A stretch of 6,119 nucleotides of DNA from Acidimicrobiia bacterium (lineage in GTDB: Bacteria > Actinomycetota > Acidimicrobiia > IMCC26256 > JAENVU01): positions 1-6,119 of the forward strand of contig JAENVU010000055.1 of NCBI GenBank assembly GCA_016650415.1, in the 5' to 3' direction. Below the pieces are notes generated by a model, which worked only from the letters and a program-made list of their open reading frames with translations, did not search any database and was not told the origin of the DNA. The position numbers were made by a program, and so were the translations under genes. Positions 1 to 5,188 of this stretch are shown here, in pieces; position 1 is the first letter of the stretch, and every line of letters begins with the position of its first letter.

Positions 1-876
1 GTCGCGGCCCTTGCGGCCAACGCAGCCCTCTTCGTCGTGCAACTCGTGGCCGCACTGGCCTTCGGATCGCTGGCGCTCCTGGCCGATACCGCGCACCTGG
101 CGACCGACGTCGTCGCGCTCGGTCTCGCATTGGTCGCACTCGTCCTCAGCTCCCGGCCCGCGTCGGCGCGCACGACCTACGGCTGGGAACGAGCCGAGGT
201 CCTCGCCGCGCTGGTGAACGCGGTCCTGCTGGTGGCCGCATCCGGATGGATCATCTGGGAAGCGATCCACCGCTTCGGTTCACCCCACACGATCGACGGC
301 GCGGGGGTCGCGATCATCGGTGGGGTCGGACTCGTCGTGAACGCGTACAGCGCCTTCGCCATTTCCCGAGTCAGTGGTGCGAACCTCAACCTCCGCGGTG
401 CTTTCCTCCACCTGGCATCCGATGCCATCGGATCGTTCGGCGTCATCGCCGCCGGGGTGATCGTCGCCATCACCGACACCACCTGGATCGACCCGGCCAT
501 CTCGCTCGCCATCACCGCGCTGGTCGTGATTGCCACCGTCTCCCTCCTCCGGGATGCCACCAGCGTTCTGCTCGAACGCGCGCCGCGAGATGTCGACACC
601 GTCGCCATCGAACAGGCGATCTGCGCGGAGCCTGATGTCGAGGCCGTGCACCATCTCCACGTGTGGTCGCTCGGATCCGAGCGCGCGGCCCTCTCGGCCC
701 ACGTCGTGCTGCTCGGTGATCCCTCACTGCACGATGCCCAGGTGGTCGGGAACCGGATTCACGCGATGGTGAACGAACAGTTCGGCATCGGGCATGCCAC
801 CATTGAGCTGGAGTGCCACGACTGCGACGACGCCGTGCACCACACCGAGCCGCCGACGGGAACCCACCACGACTGA
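1..876 (+). CDS. CDF family divalent cation exporter, CzcD-like (5' truncated)
   Basis: Inner-membrane antiporter of the cation diffusion facilitator family, expected to export Zn2+ (possibly Cd2+/Co2+) in exchange for protons. Reading is open from base 1 in frame 1 (291 visible residues), so the true start lies upstream; family members are about 300-320 aa, and the missing part should be the short, often His-rich N-terminus. Visible: TM2 metal-site motif DTAHLATD (D29, H32, D36), the family stretch TYGWERAEVLAALVN (60-73), and TM5 HLASD (H137, D141). The HxxxD pattern in both helices is the zinc-type arrangement, not the DxxxD of manganese exporters. The cytoplasmic ferredoxin-like domain follows, with HHLHVWSLGSERAALSAHV (217-235). 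The tail after residue 271 is rich in Cys/His (C272, C275, H280, H281, H289, H290). The stop overlaps the next start (TGATG), indicating one transcript with the DUF305 gene. Family assignment is secure; substrate is inferred. Confidence 0.93.
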   Translation, partial: VAALAANAALFVVQLVAALAFGSLALLADTAHLATDVVALGLALVALVLSSRPASARTTYGWERAEVLAALVNAVLLVAASGWIIWEAIHRFGSPHTIDGAGVAIIGGVGLVVNAYSAFAISRVSGANLNLRGAFLHLASDAIGSFGVIAAGVIVAITDTTWIDPAISLAITALVVIATVSLLRDATSVLLERAPRDVDTVAIEQAICAEPDVEAVHHLHVWSLGSERAALSAHVVLLGDPSLHDAQVVGNRIHAMVNEQFGIGHATIELECHDCDDAVHHTEPPTGTHHD

Positions 877-1592
877 TGACTGCCGCGACCGATTCACCCG
901 AGACTGGCGCCACGGACGGAATCGGAGGCGACGGGCCCAATCCGGTGGAGGACGCGGCGGGGCGCTCGAATCGGCTGATCGCCCTCGTGCTGGTGGTCGT
1001 ACTGATCTTCGGCGCGGGCGTGGTCGGATGGAGGATCGGTCGGTCCCACGGTGACGGAACCACACCGGGGCGCAACTCGGTGGACGTGGGCTTCTTCCAG
1101 GACATGAGCATCCACCACAACCAGGCCGTGGGGATGGCCTTCACCTATCTCGCCAACGGCACCGATCCGCTCCTGCGCCAGATTGCCTCGGAGATCGTCG
1201 TCTATCAGGCGTCCGAGATCGGGGTGATGGGTGAGTACCTGGGGCGTTGGGGCCAGTCCGGGACCGAGACCGGTCGGGTCATGGCCTGGATGGGCATGAG
1301 CATGCCCGCCGACCAGATGACCGGACTCGCGAGCAAGGATGATCTCAGCCAACTCGACGCGGCGCGGGGCGCGGACCTCGACCAACTCTTCACGCGGTTG
1401 ATGATCGTCCACCATCTCGGCGGGATCCACATGGCCGAGTTCGCGGCCAAGCACGCCGACATCGCCGAGGTCAGGCGGTGGGGGCACTCAATGGTCGACG
1501 GTCAGCTCGGCGAGATCTCGGAGATGAACCGTTGGCGGGTGGAACACGGATTCGCGGCCGTGAAGGTCCCCGACTCCTTGTCCCACAGCTAG
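876..1592 (+). CDS. DUF305 membrane-anchored extracytoplasmic protein, probable metal binding
   Basis: A 238-aa DUF305 protein. Start ATG at 876 shares its A with the upstream TGA, so translation is coupled; an in-frame ATG at 813 lies wholly inside the CDF gene and is rejected. Residues 1-32 are a polar, acidic cytoplasmic segment; 33-54 form one hydrophobic helix ending in R53; the rest should face outside. The ferritin-like DUF305 pattern appears twice: M77-x2-HH (80-81)...M87-A88, and M176-x2-HH (179-180)...H185-M186-A187. A Met-rich linker, MAWMGMSMP (136-144), lies between them. Some DUF305 proteins (e.g. cyanobacterial CopM) bind copper outside the cytoplasm; paired His/Met ligands fit that here, but the metal is not shown by the sequence. 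Its position after a CDF exporter suggests it buffers or accepts exported metal. It converges with the MaoC gene, overlapping by 4 nt. Confidence 0.92.
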   Translation: MTAATDSPETGATDGIGGDGPNPVEDAAGRSNRLIALVLVVVLIFGAGVVGWRIGRSHGDGTTPGRNSVDVGFFQDMSIHHNQAVGMAFTYLANGTDPLLRQIASEIVVYQASEIGVMGEYLGRWGQSGTETGRVMAWMGMSMPADQMTGLASKDDLSQLDAARGADLDQLFTRLMIVHHLGGIHMAEFAAKHADIAEVRRWGHSMVDGQLGEISEMNRWRVEHGFAAVKVPDSLSHS

Positions 1593-2098
1593 CTCTCGTC
1601 GGTGGGGTACGGGCGCTGGCGCGGCTTCGCCGCCTCCCGCTTGGGCACCATCACCTTGCGCTTGAAGTAACAGACTTCCTCGCCCCGCTGGTTGTAGCCG
1701 AAGGTCTCCACGGTGACGATGCCGCGGTCGGGCTTGCTGGAGCTTTCCTTCTTCTCCAGGACCCGCGTCTCCGCGTAGATCGTGTCGCCGTGGAACGTCG
1801 GCCGCTTGTGCTGCAAGGTCTCGACCTCGAGGTTGGCGATCGCGAGGCCCGATACGTCGGGCACGCTCATGCCCAGTACCAGCGAGTACACGAGGTTGCC
1901 GACGACGACGTTCTTGCCGAACTGGGTCTGGGTCTCGGCGTACCACGCATCCGTGTGCAACGGATGGTGGTTCATCGTGATCATGCAGAACAGGTGGTCG
2001 TCGTATTCGGTGATGGTCTTGCCCGGCCAGTGCCGGTAGACGTCACCGGACTCGAAGTCTTCGTAGTAGCGCCCGAAAGGTCGTTCGTGAACGGTCAT
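1589..2098 (-). CDS. MaoC-like hotdog dehydratase (mesaconyl-/itaconyl-CoA hydratase-like)
   Basis: A 169-aa single-hotdog protein of the MaoC family, cytoplasmic, expected to hydrate an enoyl-CoA. It resembles the subgroup with mesaconyl-CoA hydratase and mycobacterial Rv2499c: TMNHHPLHTDAWYAET (41-56), FGKNVVVGNLVYSL (60-73), GMSVPDVSGLAIANLEVE (76-93), PTFHGDTIYAETRVL (100-114) and GIVTVETFGYNQRGEEV (126-142). The usual hydratase motif G-D-x-N-P-x-H reads M42-N43-H44-H45-P46-L47-H48: the catalytic His is kept as H48, while the Asp position is N43. The start is the ATG at 2098, which leaves a 59-bp gap to the divergent pirin gene; the reading frame stays open upstream to about 2380, but that part overlaps pirin and is Arg-rich shadow sequence. 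A TACGAT box ends 9 nt upstream, so the mRNA is probably nearly leaderless. Exact substrate unknown. Confidence 0.88.
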   Translation of the reverse strand: MTVHERPFGRYYEDFESGDVYRHWPGKTITEYDDHLFCMITMNHHPLHTDAWYAETQTQFGKNVVVGNLVYSLVLGMSVPDVSGLAIANLEVETLQHKRPTFHGDTIYAETRVLEKKESSSKPDRGIVTVETFGYNQRGEEVCYFKRKVMVPKREAAKPRQRPYPTDES

Positions 2099-2106
2099 GG
2101 CCGGGG

Positions 2107-2112
2107 ATCGTA
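2107..2112 (-). promoter_or_regulatory. Predicted -10 box for the MaoC gene
   Basis: On the minus strand this reads TACGAT, matching the actinobacterial TANNNT -10 consensus, with 8 nt (2099-2106) before the ATG. Transcription would begin at or within a couple of bases of the start codon. No Shine-Dalgarno sequence is present in the gap and no clear -35 is seen; the nearest candidate (TTGGGC on the minus strand, 19-nt spacer) is poor. Position-based prediction. Confidence 0.45.
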
Positions 2113-2145
2113 CCGATCGACGGTGCTGTCGGCCCAAGCGCGGCC

Positions 2146-2151
2146 TACCCT
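2146..2151 (+). promoter_or_regulatory. Predicted -10 box for the pirin gene (leaderless)
   Basis: TACCCT fits TANNNT, and its last T lies 7 nt before the A of the pirin ATG at 2158, the spacing expected when that A is the transcription start. The 59-bp gap has no purine-rich ribosome binding site, in keeping with a leaderless mRNA. No convincing -35 is visible. Confidence 0.5.
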
Positions 2152-2157
2152 GGCGCG

Positions 2158-3174
2158 ATGACCGATTCGGTACTCCAGACCGTCGCCTTGGGCCCGCAAT
2201 GGCCGACCGTCGATCCCTTCCTGTTCTGTGCGCACCACGACGACGCCTACCCGGCCGCCAACGCCGACCAGGGACCCGCCGTGTCACTCGCCGGGCGGAA
2301 CCTCGGCATGGATTTCGACGGCATCGACGGTTGGAACATGTACCACGGCAGTGTGGTTCCGGGGTTCCCCCAACACCCACACCGCGGCTTCGAAACGGTC
2401 ACGATCGTGCGGACCGGGCTCATCGACCACTCCGATTCACTCGGCGCCGCGGCCCGGTTCGGACGGGGCGACGTGCAGTGGCTGACCGCCGGACGCGGCA
2501 TCGTCCACGCGGAGATGTTTCCCTTGCTCGATCAGTCCGGTCCGAATCCGGTCGAACTCTTTCAGATCTGGCTGAACCTGCCTGCGGCCGACAAGATGAC
2601 CGACCCCTACTTCACCATGATCTGGGACCGGGATGTTCCTCGAGTCGACGCGGTCGACGACGCCGGACGCCACACCTCGGTGGCGGTCGTGGCCGGACGC
2701 CTCGACACCGCGGAACCGCCGACACCCCCGCCGAACTCCTGGGCCGCCCACGAGGACGCCGACGTCGCGATCTGGTTGATCCGCATGGAGGCCGGGGCAA
2801 CGTGGGATCTCCCGGCACCGGCCGACGAGTCCTCGGTCCGCACGCTCTATTGCTTCGAAGGCACGACGCTCGACATCGACGGCACCGAGATCGGTGCGAA
2901 CACCGCGGCACTCGTCACCAGCGAGCACGGCGTGACGCTCACCGCAGGGCCGACCGAGGTCGAATGCCTCGTCCTCCAGGGCCGACCGATCGGCGAACCG
3001 GTGGAACGGTACGGACCATTCGTGATGAACGCTCGCGAAGAGATCGAGCAAGCTTTCGCCGATTACCAAACGACCCAGTTCGGCGGGTGGCCGTGGCCGA
3101 CCGACGATCCCGTCCACCAACCGGAATCCGAGCGGTTCGCCCGCCACGCGGACGGGCGAACCGAGCTCGGATGA
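2158..3174 (+). CDS. Pirin family protein (bicupin)
   Basis: A 338-aa bicupin pirin, cytoplasmic and metal-dependent; bacterial relatives include quercetin 2,3-dioxygenase-type enzymes and redox or regulatory proteins. The N-terminal cupin holds the metal site: FPQHPHRGFETVT (70-82) gives H73 and H75, and GDVQWLTAGRGIVHAEMF (104-121) gives H117 and E119, matching the four ligands of human pirin. VELFQIWLNLPAADKM (132-147) is also typical. The C-terminal pirin domain covers roughly 200-310, ending with LQGRPIGEPVERYGPFVMN and EEIEQAFADYQ. The protein is longer than human pirin (290 aa) because of N-terminal and C-terminal extensions common in actinobacterial homologues. The start at 2158 is supported by the leaderless-type -10 box and by family residues beginning soon after. 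Substrate unknown; all four metal ligands are intact, so an active enzyme is plausible. Convergent with the lipoprotein gene, 22 nt apart. Confidence 0.94.
   Translation: MTDSVLQTVALGPQWPTVDPFLFCAHHDDAYPAANADQGPAVSLAGRNLGMDFDGIDGWNMYHGSVVPGFPQHPHRGFETVTIVRTGLIDHSDSLGAAARFGRGDVQWLTAGRGIVHAEMFPLLDQSGPNPVELFQIWLNLPAADKMTDPYFTMIWDRDVPRVDAVDDAGRHTSVAVVAGRLDTAEPPTPPPNSWAAHEDADVAIWLIRMEAGATWDLPAPADESSVRTLYCFEGTTLDIDGTEIGANTAALVTSEHGVTLTAGPTEVECLVLQGRPIGEPVERYGPFVMNAREEIEQAFADYQTTQFGGWPWPTDDPVHQPESERFARHADGRTELG
3133..3163. repeat. Perfect 11-bp inverted repeat at the 3' end of pirin; possible U-less terminator
   Basis: Arms CGGTTCGCCCG (3133-3143) and CGGGCGAACCG (3153-3163) are exact reverse complements around a 9-nt loop. 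The element lies in the last codons of pirin, ending 11 nt before its stop, and about 35 nt past the stop of the convergent lipoprotein gene. No T-run follows on either strand, so it is not a classical intrinsic terminator, but it could slow polymerase or protect mRNA 3' ends for both genes. A 10-bp palindrome, CCGAGCTCGG (3161-3170), overlaps the right arm and could compete in folding. Confidence 0.5.
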
Positions 3175-3196
3175 TCCGGCTACGAGTTGCGCCGGC

Positions 3197-3784
3197 TCAG
3201 GTGCCGGACAACTCGCTCGGGCTGATATTGCAGTCGCCGAGCAGTGAGAACAGCTTCGACTGGTTCGAGAACGACTTCGAGATCGACGAACTCACGTCGC
3301 CGCCCTTGCCGAGGATCGAGTCCGCGAGTGCCGACTTCACGGCCGGGTCCTTGATCAGTGCGGAGAAGAAGCACCGCACCTTCGCCTTCGAGAGCTTGCC
3401 GAACGGCCCCGAACTTCCAGCTTGCTTGATGATCGCGTCCGTGAAGTCGAAGCACTTCCCGTCGGTGATCAGGCTCGCGACATCGCCGGCCTGAGCGGCC
3501 GTCATGTCTTTCCCGAGCGCGGTGAACGGCGAGTTGCCGCTCTTCTCGAGGTCGCTCGGCTTCACGTCGGCCTTCTCCAACTCGTCGACACCGATGATGT
3601 CGACGAGCCCACTCACCAAGCAGCGCGCCTGGCTCTCGTTCATCATCTCCTTGGTGGACGCGGACGCCGAGCTGTAACTCTTCATCGCGGCATCGACGTA
3701 GGCCGTCTTGCTGCTTCCACTGCTGCTGCTACTGCCACAGCCAGCAAGCACTCCGACGAGTGCGACGAGCATGAACCGACGCAT
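3197..3784 (-). CDS. Putative lipoprotein with two Cys-pair modules (unknown function)
   Basis: A 195-aa exported protein, family not recognised by name. The signal peptide MRRFMLVALVGVLAGC has two Arg, a short hydrophobic core and lipobox L-A-G-C, with lipidated C16. A Ser/Gly linker follows (17-25, encoded by AGC/AGT runs). The mature domain is mostly helical and contains four cysteines, C55, C111, C138 and C185, in two alike halves: ARCLVSGLVD...SLITDGKCF and VRCFFSALIKD...FSLLGDCN. This suggests a duplicated helical unit, each closed by one disulfide. The start at 3784 is chosen because GGGAG (3790-3794) stands 5 nt upstream; ATGs at 3796 and 3862 would weaken the signal peptide and lack that site. 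It probably sits on the outer face of the cytoplasmic membrane. No catalytic motif is visible. Similar Cys-spaced small lipoproteins are, from memory, frequent in Acidimicrobiia. Confidence 0.85.
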   Translation of the reverse strand: MRRFMLVALVGVLAGCGSSSSSGSSKTAYVDAAMKSYSSASASTKEMMNESQARCLVSGLVDIIGVDELEKADVKPSDLEKSGNSPFTALGKDMTAAQAGDVASLITDGKCFDFTDAIIKQAGSSGPFGKLSKAKVRCFFSALIKDPAVKSALADSILGKGGDVSSSISKSFSNQSKLFSLLGDCNISPSELSGT

Positions 3785-3789
3785 GACAA

Positions 3790-3794
3790 CTCCC
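3790..3794 (-). promoter_or_regulatory. Shine-Dalgarno site deciding the lipoprotein start
   Basis: Minus-strand GGGAG is followed by a 5-nt spacer (TTGTC) and then ATG at 3784. It is the clearest ribosome binding site in the window and favours the start that gives a compact lipoprotein signal over the in-frame ATG at 3796, which overlaps it. Confidence 0.7.
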
Positions 3795-3818
3795 ATGTGT
3801 TGCGATCTGAGGTTCCAA

Positions 3819-3824
3819 ACGGTA
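3819..3824 (-). promoter_or_regulatory. Candidate -10 box for the lipoprotein gene
   Basis: Minus-strand TACCGT fits TANNNT and would start transcription near 3812, giving a leader of about 28 nt that contains the GGGAG site. No -35 match at 17 nt. Weak evidence, based on position only. Confidence 0.35.
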
Positions 3825-3893
3825 GGAGCCCGGGAGGCCGGAATGGCGGACCTGAGAACCACCTGGGTCGCCGATGTGCGCTCGTGTGGCCGT

Positions 3894-3899
3894 TAGGGT
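3894..3899 (+). promoter_or_regulatory. Candidate -10 box for the mannosyltransferase-like gene
   Basis: TAGGGT fits TANNNT; the expected start near A3906 gives a leader of about 31 nt before the ATG at 3937. If correct, it rules out the upstream ATG at 3874 as translation start, since that would not be on the transcript. No clear -35. Confidence 0.35.
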
Positions 3900-3936
3900 C
3901 GGTTCACCGCGCCGACTCGCCCGGGATTCCTACGGT

Positions 3937-5076
3937 ATGGCCGCTCCTCCCCTGTCCCTTCGCCCTGATCGCGGCACCGATATCCGCCTCGCGATCCGAC
4001 GAACGGTCCCTGCCTGGATCGGTGCGCGCGTGCTCGTCGGGGTCGCGCTGACCATCGCCCACCTGTCGGTCCATCGAGTCGACGACCCCCTTGCCCGAGT
4101 CACGGTGCGCCAAGGTCTGCTCGCGTGGGACGGCGCGTTCTACGCCGACATTGCCCACTACGGATACGCGGCTCTCCCGACCGCCGCCCTCCGCTTCTTT
4201 CCCCTCACCGCGCTGCTCGGCCGGGGGATCGGATTCACCGGTCTCGGGCCGCGAATCGGTGTGGTCGTCGGAGCCAACATTGCCGCGCTCGTGGCCACGG
4301 TGTTGCTCTATTCCCTGGTGCGCCGGGAGGGCTACGACGACACCATTGCGACGCGCTCGGTGTGGTTGTTCTCGCTCGGTCCCGCCGCATTCGTGCTCGC
4401 ACTCGGATACGCCGAAGCCGGGTTCCTCGCGTGCGCGATCGGGATCGTGTTCCTCATGCGCGACCGTCGATGGTGGAGCGTGATCCCGCTCGGCATCCTG
4501 GCCGGCCTGAGCCGCCCGGGCGGGTTCGTGGTCGCGGTCCCCATCGTCGTCGAAGCATTCCTGACCGTTCGGACGATGCCGGTCCGAGCCCGCGCCGGGC
4601 AGGCCGCCGCCGCCGTCAGCCCGTTCGTCGGCACTGCGCTCTACCTCGGCTGGGTCCACCACCGCTTCGGCGACGGCTGGTTGCCCTTCAGCATCCAGAC
4701 CCGCGCATCGCTCAAGGGTTCCTTCACGAATCCGATCAGTTCGATCTCCGGCGCGCTCGACGGCATGGTCCACGGCCGCACCGTCGGAACCGGACTCCAT
4801 GTGGTGTGGATGGCCGTCGCCGTCACGCTCGTGGTACTCGGCGCCCGGCGCCTGCCCGCGGCGTACACGTGGTTCAGCGCCGCGAGCCTCGCCAGTGCGG
4901 TGACGTCATCGAACCTCGACTCGTTCGAGCGGTACGCGTTGGGCGCGTTCCCGCTCGTCATCGTCCTCGCGCTACTGCTCACGGATCGCCGCGCCGCGCG
5001 TGCGGTCATCGCCCTCTCCGGGCTCGCGATGACCGGCTACGCCACCCTGGCGTTCCTCCACGCCTACGTACCGTAA
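3937..5076 (+). CDS. GT-C mannosyltransferase-like membrane protein (PIG-V/Gpi18-related)
   Basis: A 379-aa polytopic membrane protein resembling COG5542/PIG-V glycosyltransferases, which use polyprenyl-phosphate sugars on the outer side of the membrane. After TM1 (about 27-45) comes an external loop with LLAWDGAFYADIAHYGY (61-77), holding the GT-C acidic residue D65, then RFFPLTALLGR (86-96), corresponding to the FFPL segment of PIG-V. YAEAGF (158-163) matches the Y-x-E segment, and AGLSRPGGF (189-197) the conserved Arg-Pro turn. FERYALGAFP (330-339) precedes the last helices. About 8-9 hydrophobic segments are visible. The start is uncertain: ATG 3937 is preferred because residues encoded from 3874 are Arg-rich and non-family-like, and a -10 box lies between; its ribosome site (GGGA, 10 nt upstream) is weak. 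Acceptor and sugar are unknown; a lipid or protein mannosylation role is inference. No partner glycosylation genes lie in view. Confidence 0.8.
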   Translation: MAAPPLSLRPDRGTDIRLAIRRTVPAWIGARVLVGVALTIAHLSVHRVDDPLARVTVRQGLLAWDGAFYADIAHYGYAALPTAALRFFPLTALLGRGIGFTGLGPRIGVVVGANIAALVATVLLYSLVRREGYDDTIATRSVWLFSLGPAAFVLALGYAEAGFLACAIGIVFLMRDRRWWSVIPLGILAGLSRPGGFVVAVPIVVEAFLTVRTMPVRARAGQAAAAVSPFVGTALYLGWVHHRFGDGWLPFSIQTRASLKGSFTNPISSISGALDGMVHGRTVGTGLHVVWMAVAVTLVVLGARRLPAAYTWFSAASLASAVTSSNLDSFERYALGAFPLVIVLALLLTDRRAARAVIALSGLAMTGYATLAFLHAYVP

Positions 5077-5086
5077 TTCCGCTCTT

Positions 5087-5099
5087 GGCCCTACGGGCC
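5087..5099. terminator. Small GC hairpin after the mannosyltransferase gene; weak terminator candidate
   Basis: GGCCC-TAC-GGGCC forms a 5-bp stem with a 3-nt loop, extendable on the RNA by two U-G wobbles and one C-G pair. It starts 11 nt past the TAA at 5074-5076 and lies between two convergent genes. No T-run follows on either strand, and the surroundings are so GC-rich that short stems arise easily. The rest of the 5077-5188 gap shows nothing recognisable. Confidence 0.3.
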
Positions 5100-5188
5100 G
5101 GGCCGCTCGGGCCACGGGCGACGCCACGTACGCGACCTCAGCCGTGCGAGCCGGTCCTCAACGGCGTCGCCCTCTTGAATCCCGCTGT

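Noticed and set aside
1621..1633. GCGGC-TTC-GCCGC hairpin just past the DUF305 stop
   Set aside because: Only 5 bp, inside the MaoC coding end, no T-run; stems of this size are common by chance at this GC content.
2097..3494. 465-codon plus-strand open frame across pirin and into the lipoprotein gene
   Set aside because: Arg/Pro-rich translation without domains, overlapping a clear pirin in another frame and a lipoprotein on the other strand; typical shadow of GC-rich coding DNA.
3874..3936. Upstream ATG at 3874 as start of the mannosyltransferase-like protein
   Set aside because: Adds 21 Arg-rich residues unlike the family, and a candidate -10 box (3894-3899) lies inside this stretch.
3904..4800. 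298-codon minus-strand open frame opposite the mannosyltransferase gene
   Set aside because: Highly charged (Glu/Arg/Asp/His) low-complexity translation with no domain; mirror of a membrane-protein gene.
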